Source: Sphingobium sp. TCM1 (lineage in GTDB: Bacteria; Pseudomonadota; Alphaproteobacteria; Sphingomonadales; Sphingomonadaceae). From it: a stretch of 64,000 nucleotides of DNA. The stretch's first letter is position 1. Every line of letters begins with the position of its first letter. The notes under the pieces are model-generated. The model did not search any database, was not told the DNA's origin, and was given only the letters and a program-made list of their open reading frames with translations. Made by a program: the position numbers and the translations under genes. Location of the stretch: contig NZ_LXVX01000023.1 of the NCBI RefSeq assembly GCF_001650725.1, positions 62,001 to 126,000 on the forward strand, read 5' to 3'. Positions 41,615 through 49,993 of the stretch are shown one piece after another.

Positions 41615-41791
41615 TCACATCGTCGACCGGCAGCGGGTTACTGGCGCCCGGCGGGCGAGGGGGGCGGGTTGGCCCTTGACGGCTGCGCGATCGGACGCCC
41701 AGGATAGCAGGGTGGCGCGCTTTACTTCGGGCTCAAGCTTCAGGTGCCCAGCAACGTCGAGGGGATCGATGAACGAGCGTGTGTGCGACAC
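41615..41791 (-). pseudogene. Degraded small conserved alphaproteobacterial gene
   Basis: A 58-codon frame starts at GTG 41791 with AAGGAGG 7 bases upstream and reads FIDPLDVAGHLKLEPEVKRA and TLLSWASDRAAVKGQPAP. This recalls a common small protein with LKxExKRAxLxSWASD followed by a VDDVxxALRxLD motif. That second motif appears in another frame downstream (NPLPVDDVMEA, then a TAG, then RWLDRAEGG, about 41575-41640), so a frameshift and a nonsense codon have split the gene. Function of the family is unknown to me. Confidence 0.5.
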
Positions 41792-41913
41792 GACATATCC
41801 TCCTTCCCTGCCGCGATTTTCTCCGAAAGGGAGATCTCAGGAGATTGGTTCGGACTCGTTTAGGGTCAATGGATGAGGACGCGCACAGCGTTTGCCGGGC
41901 GTTCATTTCCGTC

Positions 41914-42822
41914 TTAGAACTGACGCGCAGCACGCCATTCAATCCGGTGGCGAACGGCCTCCGCGATCGCTGGCATGACGTCTATATCATTCGACGCATG
42001 TGCAACCGCGTTCGTGCTGACGATCCTTTCGACAAGCCCACCCAGAACCTGCGCTGCATCGCCGGCAAAAAGCGGATGCACGACCACGCAATCCGGTCGC
42101 GCGAACCCCATGCCGACCAGTTGGCGCGCCGCCTCGGTGAGGGTCCGACCGGATGAGGCGATATCGTCGACCAGCACCGGCTGGCGATCGAGAAACGCTG
42201 GGGCATTCGGAATCGAGATGGTGACGTGACGGTCGCCGGATCGGATTTTCTCGCACACGAGAAACGGAGCATCGGCATCGGCCGCCACCTGCGAGACCCA
42301 CTGTTCGCTTTCCAGGTCCGGACCGATGATCAGCGGGCGAGCGACATTGCGCTTGATCCACGAGGCCAAAAACGGCGCGGCATGAACAACCTGGGTTGGG
42401 ATGCGGTAGATTTCCGACAATTCATGGTAGCGATGGAGATGCGGATCGACCGTCACCAGCCAGTCGAGATGGCGAGACAGGATCGCAGCAAAGGTTCGCG
42501 ACGTCACCGCCTCGCCGGCATGGAAGCGTATGTCCTGGCGCATGTAAGCGAGGTAAGGGGCGACGAGCCCGATCCTGCGAGCGCCAAGATCGCGCGCGGT
42601 GTCGGCTGCGAACAGCAGCGGCAACAGCTTGGCGTCCGGATGATCGAGACTGGACAGCAGGATGACCTCGCGGTCGCTGACGTCGTTTCCGACCCTGAGA
42701 TAGGTTTCCCCGTCAGGAAACTGACGATGCTCGATCGTGCCGACCTCTGCATCGAGCGCGGCGGATAGCGGCTGTGCCAGGGCCTCGCTGCCAGGCAGCG
42801 CGAACAGGACGGGACGGTTCAT
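41914..42822 (-). CDS. prs: Ribose-phosphate pyrophosphokinase (PRPP synthase family)
   Basis: A 302-residue member of the PRPP synthase family. It shows FPDGETYLRVGNDV near the N-terminus, the catalytic/flexible-loop part as RQDIRFHAGEAVTS, VTVDPHLHRYHEL, and the PRPP-binding loop VLVDDIASSGRTL. It makes PRPP from ribose 5-phosphate and ATP, or runs in reverse. It overlaps the phosphorylase gene by 4 bases and is the third gene of a three-gene operon. A housekeeping prs is expected elsewhere in the genome, so this is probably a specialised copy tied to nucleotide breakdown. Confidence 0.88.
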   Translation of the reverse strand: MNRPVLFALPGSEALAQPLSAALDAEVGTIEHRQFPDGETYLRVGNDVSDREVILLSSLDHPDAKLLPLLFAADTARDLGARRIGLVAPYLAYMRQDIRFHAGEAVTSRTFAAILSRHLDWLVTVDPHLHRYHELSEIYRIPTQVVHAAPFLASWIKRNVARPLIIGPDLESEQWVSQVAADADAPFLVCEKIRSGDRHVTISIPNAPAFLDRQPVLVDDIASSGRTLTEAARQLVGMGFARPDCVVVHPLFAGDAAQVLGGLVERIVSTNAVAHASNDIDVMPAIAEAVRHRIEWRAARQF

Positions 42823-44357
42823 AGCGCTTCAATCCCGAAGATCGGCCCGTCGCTCACGGCATAGGCCGCCGCATAGTCGAGCTCGCCCGGGCTCTCGGCA
42901 TGAATGCTACACAAGGGAGCCCCGGCATCCACCATCTGGTTCAGCCGACACTGCAGTGCGACGCCAGCGGCCTTGGCCACCGGCGCGCCGGCGAGCTTCG
43001 CGACCGTCGCGAGCTTGCGATTGTCGATACTCACCAGGCGGCCGCTATAGGGAGCGATCATATCCTGCTGAAACCGGGCGACCGGTGGAGCCCGCATGCC
43101 GCCCTGCGCTTCGCAGATACGTTGGAACTTGGCCCAGGCCCCGCCGCTTTCGAGACACGCCCGCGCACGCGCATAGCCTTCGCCGGCCGGGGCCGCGTCA
43201 GCGAGCTCAAGCAGTCCTCCCGCCAGCTCGCAGGCCCGGTGGGCGAGATCCTCGGCGCCCGGCTGCCCCTGGAGGACGGCAAGGATATCCTGCGCCTCGA
43301 GCGCCGGGCCGATGCCCCGTCCGATCGGCTCCGCGCCGGGGCCGCGCATCACGCGCGTGCGAAGCCCGAAGGCTTGGGCGACCGAGCTCAGCGCGCGCTC
43401 GAGCGTATCGGCGGCATCGGTTCCGCGTACCTTGGCGGTCGGCCCGACCGGGATATCGATGACCAGATGGGTCGCACCGGCCGCGATTTTCTTGGACAGC
43501 ACCGAGGCGACCATCTGCCCTACGGCATCGATATCGAGCACTCGTTCAACGCCGATGATCACATCGTCGGCCGGGCTGAGATTGACGGCGCCGCCCCAGG
43601 CGATGCAGCCGCCTTCGCGCTCGACCACCTTGCGGATGGCGGAAACGTCGAGGTCGACAGGTGCAAGCACCTCCATCGTGTCCGCCGTGCCGGCCGGCGA
43701 GGTGATCGCCCGCGACGATGTCTTGGGCATGATCAGGCCCTCCGCGGCCATGATCGAGACGATGATCGGCGTGGTGCGATTGCCCGGCAATCCACCGACG
43801 CTATGCTTGTCGACGATGACCGCTCCGGACCACTGCAATCGCTCGCCGACATCGACCATCGCCCTGGTCAGGCTGATCGTTTCGTCCGTATCGAGCGGGA
43901 CCGCTGAGCATGCCGTGATGAACGCCGAGAGATGGACATCGCTATAGCGTCGCTCGGCGATGTCGGTCATGATCCCTGAAAAAGCCCCTTCACTGAGACG
44001 ATTGCCATAGATGCGCCGACGCACTTCGGCGAGCGAGGCGAGAGGCTGGGCGTGCGCGATCTCGACCGGATCGCCCTCGCTGACGCCGAGCCGCCGCCAT
44101 GCGGATTCGGACAGGCCGATCTCGCCGGGCGCTGGAGCCTCCGCGGAACTGTGCAGCAGCGAGACGACGATTTCCCGCCCGCCGGCGTGCAGCGCGACCT
44201 GCGCGCGCGACGCGAGACCTTCCGAGCGGCAGACGGGACAGTCTTGGCGCATGACCGCGATCAGATCACCTCCGGCAGCCGACAGGCCGAGGCGGTGTGC
44301 CCGCAGCGTCGTCGCGACAGGCTCTACTTCGGCGTCCTCGATGATCCCGGGCTTCAC
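42819..44357 (-). CDS. deoA: AMP/thymidine phosphorylase (archaeal-type DeoA family)
   Basis: A 512-residue nucleoside/nucleotide phosphorylase. An extra N-terminal domain of about 85 residues precedes the DeoA-like core, which has DKHSVGGLPGNRTTP, SSRAITSPAGTADTMEV and AWGGAVNLSPADD. The long N-terminal domain is typical of archaeal AMP phosphorylases and their proteobacterial relatives, which cleave NMPs to base and ribose 1,5-bisphosphate, rather than of 440-residue DeoA. The exact substrate is not settled by sequence. It is coupled by ATGA overlaps to the MBL nuclease upstream and prs downstream. Confidence 0.88.
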   Translation of the reverse strand: MKPGIIEDAEVEPVATTLRAHRLGLSAAGGDLIAVMRQDCPVCRSEGLASRAQVALHAGGREIVVSLLHSSAEAPAPGEIGLSESAWRRLGVSEGDPVEIAHAQPLASLAEVRRRIYGNRLSEGAFSGIMTDIAERRYSDVHLSAFITACSAVPLDTDETISLTRAMVDVGERLQWSGAVIVDKHSVGGLPGNRTTPIIVSIMAAEGLIMPKTSSRAITSPAGTADTMEVLAPVDLDVSAIRKVVEREGGCIAWGGAVNLSPADDVIIGVERVLDIDAVGQMVASVLSKKIAAGATHLVIDIPVGPTAKVRGTDAADTLERALSSVAQAFGLRTRVMRGPGAEPIGRGIGPALEAQDILAVLQGQPGAEDLAHRACELAGGLLELADAAPAGEGYARARACLESGGAWAKFQRICEAQGGMRAPPVARFQQDMIAPYSGRLVSIDNRKLATVAKLAGAPVAKAAGVALQCRLNQMVDAGAPLCSIHAESPGELDYAAAYAVSDGPIFGIEAL

Positions 44358-45802
44358 GCGAGCATGCCCCAGCTACCCAGCGCCGGTACGCTGCATGCCC
44401 AGCCCAGATCCTCCGAGACACGCTTCGCCAGGACCTGGGCGCCGGTCGGCTCGCCATGCGTGACATAGACATGGCGCGGGGGCTCTTGCAGCGACCCGAG
44501 CCAGCGCATGAGCTCGTCGCTGTCGGCATGCGCCGAAAGCATCGTCAGGTTGGCGACATCGGCTTCGACCGGGATATACTCGCCGTGGATCTTGATCGTC
44601 CGGGCGCCCCCGATCATGGCGGCGCCCCGGGTGCCCGCCGCCTGGAAGCCTGAGAAGAGGATGAGGTTCTTCCCATCCGGCGCGAAGCGCTTGAGATGGT
44701 GGAGCACGCGGCCGCCCGTTGCCATTCCACTGGCCGAGATGATGACCTTGGGAGCGGGGTTGGCGGTGAGTTCCTTGGATTCCTCCACTTCGCGCACATA
44801 GTGCGCGACGCTGCACGCCGCTTCGCACTCGGCGCGGGCCAGGCGATGCTCGTCCATGAAATCGCACATCAGCCCGCTCGCGTTGATCGCCATCGGGCTG
44901 TCGAGGAAGATCGGGATGTCGCGGAGGCGTCCCTGCGCGCGCAGACGCGAGAAATGATAGAGAAGCGACTGAACCCGTCCCACGGCGAAGGCCGGAATCA
45001 CCACCGTCCCGCCTCTCTCGACGCATCGTTCGACATGATCTCCAAGCGTATTTGTCGGATCGACCTGCTCGTGGCGCCGATCGCCATAGGTCGATTCCAC
45101 TAGGACATAGTCGGCGCGCGCGGGCGGCTCGGGATCCTTCATCACCGCATCGCCGTAACGGCCGATGTCGCCTGAGAAGAGGATTGTCCGCCCCTTCCAG
45201 TCGATCTCGATCGACGCCGCGCCGAGGATGTGGCCGGCGCGATGGTAGCGCACCCTGATGCCGTCCGTGACTGCATGCCACGCTCCGAACTCGATCGGGC
45301 GGAAGAGCTGCAATGCCAGACGCGCGTCGGCCTGGGTGTAGAGGGGCAGCGCCGGCTGGTGCCTGGAGAAGCCGTGCTGGTTGGCGAACTCCGCATCCTT
45401 TTCCTGCAGATGGCCGCTGTCGGGAAGAAGGAGCTCGCACAGGGCCGCGGTCGCCCGCGTGGCAAGGACGGTCCCGTCCCAGCCCAGGCGCGCCATGCGC
45501 GGTAGTGCGCCCGAGTGATCGAGATGGGCGTGGGTCAGCAGCACCTGGCCGACATCCGCGACTTCGGGTGGGATCGATGCCCAATTAAGGCGGCGCAGAT
45601 CCCTGGGTCCCTGAAACAGGCCGGAATCGACCACGATCTGAGTTTCACCATCGTCCACCAGATAACGCGACCCTGTGACCGTTCCCGATGCGCCGAGAAA
45701 GGCAACGCCGAGACCATCGGCCGGGCGCTTGGCCAGATCGATCCTTGCTTCACGCTCGAAGATGGTCACGCGGGAATGGTGCCGTTTCTTTCTCTTTTGC
45801 AT
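44354..45802 (-). CDS. MBL-fold RNA-processing-type hydrolase (Ysh1/CPSF-73-like)
   Basis: A 482-residue metallo-beta-lactamase/beta-CASP protein. Metal ligands sit in LLTHAHLDHSGALPR, a later GHILGA and FSGDIGR. The beta-CASP part has ISASGMATGGRVLHHL and the terminal HADSDEL and VTHGEPTG motifs, as in Ysh1/CPSF-73-like exonucleases. It probably degrades or trims RNA. ATG 45802 is chosen over 45889 because the extra 29 residues are unlike the family. It heads the operon MBL-phosphorylase-prs. Confidence 0.87.
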   Translation of the reverse strand: MQKRKKRHHSRVTIFEREARIDLAKRPADGLGVAFLGASGTVTGSRYLVDDGETQIVVDSGLFQGPRDLRRLNWASIPPEVADVGQVLLTHAHLDHSGALPRMARLGWDGTVLATRATAALCELLLPDSGHLQEKDAEFANQHGFSRHQPALPLYTQADARLALQLFRPIEFGAWHAVTDGIRVRYHRAGHILGAASIEIDWKGRTILFSGDIGRYGDAVMKDPEPPARADYVLVESTYGDRRHEQVDPTNTLGDHVERCVERGGTVVIPAFAVGRVQSLLYHFSRLRAQGRLRDIPIFLDSPMAINASGLMCDFMDEHRLARAECEAACSVAHYVREVEESKELTANPAPKVIISASGMATGGRVLHHLKRFAPDGKNLILFSGFQAAGTRGAAMIGGARTIKIHGEYIPVEADVANLTMLSAHADSDELMRWLGSLQEPPRHVYVTHGEPTGAQVLAKRVSEDLGWACSVPALGSWGMLA

Positions 45803-45987
45803 GGACGCGGGCCTGCCTCTCACGATTATGTTCGTGAGCGCAGCATTGGTTCGCGGACGCCGCACGCCTATACGCAAAATCCGCAGCACGACTGCTGCTC
45901 CCCGACAGCTGCGTCGCCCGAACGCCGATGGCCGATCCCATCGATCGCCTTACCCATGCCTGCGCGATGCCCGGGGGACTTCGGTCT

Positions 45988-45997
45988 CTACTTATAC
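45988..45997 (+). promoter_or_regulatory. CTACTTATAC element before the DUF2933 gene
   Basis: CTACTTATAC lies 57 bases before the DUF2933 start and belongs to the TAC(G/T)TAT set seen at 3692, 11305, 11932, 13096 and 37874. No other signal is clear in the 252-base divergent region between the MBL gene and this gene. Confidence 0.35.
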
Positions 45998-46054
45998 CTT
46001 GCTCCTTGGACTCGAGCCTATGCTGCCCGGACGTTGACCAGAAGAGGACGGCAT

Positions 46055-46318
46055 ATGGGCGAACATGACCATCGCATGCGCAAGCGCGGCAAGATCGTTC
46101 TGATCGGCTTCCTGCTCGTCGCTAGCTTCTTCCTCCTCAACGAGTATACCGCGCACTTCCTGGGTGTGCTGCCCTATCTCATCCTGCTCGCCTGCCCGCT
46201 CATGCACCTGTTCATGCACCGCGGCCATGGTGGGCATCAGCATGGCCATGAGCCCGGTCAGGCACCCGCCGGCTTACCGGCCAATCCCAACGGCCGCATC
46301 GAAGGAGAGTCGCGATGA
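46055..46318 (+). CDS. DUF2933 family small membrane protein
   Basis: An 87-residue protein with a basic start (HDHRMRKRGKIV), two adjacent helices (about 13-30 and 36-52: GFLLVASFFLLNEYTAHFLG, then PYLILLACPLMHLFMH), and a His-rich tail (HRGHGGHQHGHEPG), matching DUF2933. Such proteins are frequent in copper/metal islands and usually precede a small membrane methyltransferase gene. The start of exactly such a gene follows here, overlapping by 4 bases, before it is broken by recombination. Confidence 0.85.
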   Translation: MGEHDHRMRKRGKIVLIGFLLVASFFLLNEYTAHFLGVLPYLILLACPLMHLFMHRGHGGHQHGHEPGQAPAGLPANPNGRIEGESR

Positions 46319-47037
46319 CGCACGCCGACTATGGCTATGGTCTGTGGGGGCTCGCGCTGGTTAACGCCGCCGTTTTCATCCTCTTTGCGTTCAGCTTCTT
46401 CAAGCCGGCAACTAAACGAGACTGGCGCAGTTTGGGGGCGTTCAGCGCTTTCATCATAGCGGCCATGTTGCGCATCGCTTACGATACAGCCGCGCGGCGC
46501 TCGGAACTGGTCGCGATCGATGTCGGGCATATCGAGGGGCCCGACAGCGACGGAGCCGGTTTGTTGCACATCCCTTCAAGCAAGACCGACCGAAAGCAAG
46601 CCGGAGCCGAGGCTTATCTTTCTCCCGCGACGATGGCGGCCATTGCCCGCTGGCGTGAAGCGGGCAGGGTGGACAAGGGTCCGCTGCTGCGCCGCGTGAC
46701 GACGCACTTCGACGGCTCGATCGACAGCATCGGCACCGAGCGCCTGCACCCGAACAGCATCACACTCATTTACAGGCGGCTCATCCGTCGCGCCTGGGAG
46801 AAGGGCCTGCTCGGTGAAATGAGCGAAGCCGAACGCGACCGCTGGCTCAGCACGGTCTCGTCACATTCGATCCGGGTCGGGGTGGCCCAGGACAATTTTG
46901 CGGCAGGAGAAGGACTGCCAGCTATCATGCAGGCCTACCGGTGGCGCGATGCGCGTACCGTCTTGCGGTATGGCTCAAAGCTTGCCGCTAAAAGTGGGGC
47001 AAGCGCCAGATTGGCCAAGCGGTTCGCCGATCAGTAA
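46315..47037 (+). pseudogene. Chimeric ORF: methyltransferase-like N-terminus fused to tyrosine recombinase C-terminus
   Basis: Residues 1-49 (THADYGYGLWGLALVNAAVF, then FKPATKRDWRSLGAFSAF) are the opening of the small membrane methyltransferase that normally follows DUF2933 genes. From about residue 51 (position 46465) the sequence is the catalytic half of a tyrosine recombinase: Arg in DTAARRSELVAID, a long middle, HSIRVG for the His-x-x-Arg box, and Tyr in TVLRYGS. The N-terminal arm-binding half of the integrase and the rest of the methyltransferase are missing. The single open frame is a recombination scar; recombinase activity is unlikely without the N-terminal domain. Confidence 0.85.
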
Positions 47038-47402
47038 CCGGATCTGCCTGCCGCTGCTGCGCCCTTTGAATGCAGTCTATTGTGGCGCTCAATAACAGCG
47101 CATTGCACGCCATTGCGCTCTATTTTGGCGTCCGACATCTGCCTCGTCCACTTGCGGCGTGATGTTCGATTCGCCGTCGACGCGGTGACGGGTCTTTTGC
47201 CCAACGGCCCGCGATCATGCCAAGATTGCCATCGCTTCATGGCTGGCGCGCGATTCATTCGACCGGCTGCGCACCGTGGACGTCCTCGACTCGCGTGAAC
47301 CACGTATCGATGGCCCGATCCGAACTTCCCGTGGCGACGATGCTGGTGCTGAGTCCAATTCCCGGCCTCGTGCTGGGAACACCGGCCCGCGAACGCCCCC
47401 GA
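47038..47402. other. Spacer between integrase remnant and GlxA regulator
   Basis: No coding sequence, RNA or clear repeat could be supported here. The region marks the boundary between the metal island and the methylated-amine cluster and may hold decayed DNA from the deletion that created the chimeric ORF. Confidence 0.4.
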
Positions 47403-48401
47403 TTAGGATTCTCGATCTCTCCTCGCCCGCCCCGAGGGCGGTTTCCCATAGCGATCACGAAAACTGCGGCTAAAATGGCTGGCACTCTGAAACCCGCAAG
47501 CTAATGCAACTTGTGTGACGGACAGCGCCGTCGTGCGCAAGAGTTGCTCCGACTTCTCGAGCCGGATGCGCATATAGCTCTCCCGCATGGTCGCACTGAG
47601 ATGGTTGCGGAACAGGCGTTCCAATTGCCTGACCGAGACCTCTGCGATTTTAGCTAGGGTTTCGCGCGGGGATGGTTCCTCCACCGTTTCCTCCATATGA
47701 GCGAGTACCTTCAGTACCGTGTCATTGGACACCTGATGCCTTTCGCGCAGGCTCAACCGCTGAGGGCGGTCGGCCCTACGGGTATCGGTACGGATGAACC
47801 AGTCCGAAATAATCGAGGAAAGGCCGTAACCTTGCTCACGCTCGATCATTTCGATCGCCAGGTCCAAACCCGCCATCCCGCCCGCGCAGGTCACGCGGCG
47901 GCGGTCGATGACAAACAGTACGGTTTCTGGCGAAACATTCGGAAAAGTTTCAACGAAGACGGGCCGATGCTCCCAATGGATCGTCGCGCGATAACCATCG
48001 AGAAGCCCGGCCCGCGCCAGCAGGAAAGGGCCAGCAGATACCCCTGTGATGACTGCGCCCTGTGCCGCCATGCGCCGTAACCAAGCAAATGTGCGTGCAT
48101 CCGAAAACCCCGTGGGGTCACCGCCTGCGAAAACGAACAGCGTTTCGCAGTCAAACGGCTGGCCCACCGCGAAGTCGGCTAGGATCGTTGCGCCATTCGA
48201 CGCATGGATCGGCCTTCCATCAACTGAAATGTGGGACCAGCGATAGAGCGTGCGCCCCGCCAGCGCGTTCGCTGCGCGGAAGACCTCAATTACTGAGGCA
48301 TAGGACATCAGCGAGAATCCGTCGATCAGCAACAGCCCTAGCGTCCGAATTTCTTCAGCGCTGCGAAGCTTGTCGGTTTTGGTCATATAAGGGTCGCTCA
48401 T
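47403..48401 (-). CDS. GlxA-family AraC-type regulator (GbdR-like)
   Basis: A 332-residue regulator with a DJ-1/PfpI-like N-terminal domain (about 15-190: LGLLLIDGFSLMSYASVIEV, then ITGVSAGPFLLARAGLLDGY) and an AraC double helix-turn-helix at the C-terminus (VSVRQLERLFRNHL, then VTQVALACGFQSASHFSRSF). GlxA-type regulators such as GbdR and SouR sense betaine-type or N-methylated amino compounds. It is divergent from the sarcosine/N-methylglutamate dehydrogenase genes across 71 bases, so it is the likely activator of that operon. ATG 48401 is chosen; its ribosome site is weak. Confidence 0.88.
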   Translation of the reverse strand: MSDPYMTKTDKLRSAEEIRTLGLLLIDGFSLMSYASVIEVFRAANALAGRTLYRWSHISVDGRPIHASNGATILADFAVGQPFDCETLFVFAGGDPTGFSDARTFAWLRRMAAQGAVITGVSAGPFLLARAGLLDGYRATIHWEHRPVFVETFPNVSPETVLFVIDRRRVTCAGGMAGLDLAIEMIEREQGYGLSSIISDWFIRTDTRRADRPQRLSLRERHQVSNDTVLKVLAHMEETVEEPSPRETLAKIAEVSVRQLERLFRNHLSATMRESYMRIRLEKSEQLLRTTALSVTQVALACGFQSASHFSRSFRDRYGKPPSGRARRDRES

Positions 48402-48472
48402 GGACAAGCGATATGGTGCCGAACGGCTACTTACAAGACATCACATCACACGAATTTCGAGGCGCCGCACGC

Positions 48473-49729
48473 ATGACGCGCTTTTCCATTTTCAATCTTG
48501 CCACGCACGCTCTCAAGGGGCATCGCGATTGGCGCCCGACCTGGCGCGATTCCGCGCCTGCTGAGGGTTACGATATCGTCATCGTCGGTGGCGGCGGCCA
48601 CGGCCTGGCCACTGCCTACTACCTCGCCAAGGTCCACGGTATCCGCCGCGTCGCAGTGGTCGAGCGTGGGTGGATCGGCGGCGGCAACGCCGGACGCAAC
48701 ACCACGATCATCCGCTCCAACTACGGATTGCCCGGCAACGAGCCCTTCTACGAATTTTCGATGAAGCTTTGGGAAGGGCTGGAGCAGGACCTGAACTACA
48801 ATGTGATGGTCAGCCAGCGCGGCATCCTGAACCTGTACCACAGCGATGCCCAGCGTGATGCTTTCGCCCGGCGCGGCAACGCGATGCTGCTCCATGGCGC
48901 GGGAGCGGAATTGCTGGACCGGGACGCGGTGCGCAAGATGGCACCGTTCCTGAATTTCGATTCGGCCCGCTTCCCGATCATGGGTGGCCTGCTGCATCGT
49001 CGCGGAGGTACTGCCCGGCACGACGCGGTCGTCTGGGGTTATGCCCGCGGCGCTTCCGACTTTGGGGTCGACATCATTCAGAACTGCGAGGTCAAGGGCT
49101 TCCTTCGTGACGCCAGCGGCGCCGTCACCGGCGTGGAGACAACGCGCGGTGCAATCCGCGCGAACAAAGTCGGCCTGTCGGTGGCCGGACATTCCTCTGC
49201 CGTCGCAGCGATGGCCGGGCTGCGCCTGCCGATCGAGAGCCATGTGCTCCAGGCCTTCGTGACCGAGGGGCTGAAGCCGGTCATTCCCGGCGTCATCACT
49301 TTCGGGGCCGGACACTTCTACATCAGCCAGTCGGACAAGGGGGGGCTCGTCTTCGGCGGCGACATCGACGGATACAACACTTACGCCCAGCGGGGGAACA
49401 TGCCGGTAGTGGAGGACGTGTGCGAGGGTGGCATGGCGATCATGCCGATGATCGGTCGCGCCCGCCTGCTGCGTTCCTGGGGCGGTGTCGTGGACATGTC
49501 GATGGACGGCTCCCCGATCATTGACCGCACCCCGGTCGAGGGCCTCTATCTTAACGGGGGCTGGTGCTACGGCGGTTTCAAGGCAACGCCGGCCGCCGGG
49601 CGCTGCTTTGCCCATCTGCTCGCGACGGGCGCCCCGCACGATACGGCTGCCGCCTACCGCTTCGACCGCTTCGAGCGCGGTCATCTGATCGACGAAAAGG
49701 GCGCCGGCGCCCAACCCAATCTTCACTGA
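48473..49729 (+). CDS. mgdA: N-methylglutamate dehydrogenase / sarcosine oxidase beta-like subunit
   Basis: A 418-residue FAD enzyme of the SoxB type. The dinucleotide-binding motif is DIVIVGGGGHGLATAYYLAK (about 33-52), followed by GWIGGGNAGRNTTIIRSNYG and the C-terminal GLYLNGGWCYGGFKATPAAG. It carries the amine-oxidising flavin. Linkage to mgs and gmaS homologues makes N-methylglutamate the likely substrate; sarcosine or dimethylglycine are alternatives. It is the first gene of an operon with three partners arranged as soxBDAG/mgdABCD. Confidence 0.9.
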   Translation: MTRFSIFNLATHALKGHRDWRPTWRDSAPAEGYDIVIVGGGGHGLATAYYLAKVHGIRRVAVVERGWIGGGNAGRNTTIIRSNYGLPGNEPFYEFSMKLWEGLEQDLNYNVMVSQRGILNLYHSDAQRDAFARRGNAMLLHGAGAELLDRDAVRKMAPFLNFDSARFPIMGGLLHRRGGTARHDAVVWGYARGASDFGVDIIQNCEVKGFLRDASGAVTGVETTRGAIRANKVGLSVAGHSSAVAAMAGLRLPIESHVLQAFVTEGLKPVIPGVITFGAGHFYISQSDKGGLVFGGDIDGYNTYAQRGNMPVVEDVCEGGMAIMPMIGRARLLRSWGGVVDMSMDGSPIIDRTPVEGLYLNGGWCYGGFKATPAAGRCFAHLLATGAPHDTAAAYRFDRFERGHLIDEKGAGAQPNLH

Positions 49730-49741
49730 GGGAACGAGGCC

Positions 49742-49993
49742 ATGCGCATACCCTGTCCCTATTGCGGCGAACGTGACTCCCAGGAATTCGTCTATCGCGG
49801 CGATGCTTCGCCCCGCCGCCCTGAAGGCGAGGACGGCTTCTACGACTATGTGTACCTGCGCGACAACGTGATCGGCGAGATGGCCGAGCACTGGTACCAT
49901 GCGCAAGGGTGCCGCAACTGGATCACCGTGCTGCGCCACACCCGCACACACCGCATCGCCGCCGCCACGCTGTCCCGGGAGACACCCGCATGA
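49742..49993 (+). CDS. mgdB: SoxD-like small subunit (mgdB)
   Basis: An 83-residue SoxD delta-type subunit. Zinc ligands lie in CPYCGERDSQEF near the N-terminus and in WYHAQGCRNW further on; REDNVIGE-like YLRDNVIGEMAEHW is the family signature. It stabilises the heterotetramer at the interface with the alpha subunit. It overlaps the alpha-subunit gene by 4 bases. Confidence 0.9.
   Translation: MRIPCPYCGERDSQEFVYRGDASPRRPEGEDGFYDYVYLRDNVIGEMAEHWYHAQGCRNWITVLRHTRTHRIAAATLSRETPA

Noticed and set aside
45850..45900. TTGCGTATAG upstream of the MBL nuclease as an ECF promoter
   Set aside because: No GAGGGG-like box at the required spacing; the nearest G-run is 20 bases away.
47217..47504. Plus-strand frames overlapping the end of the GlxA regulator
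   Set aside because: No ribosome site or family resemblance; they run into the opposite strand of a well-supported regulator.
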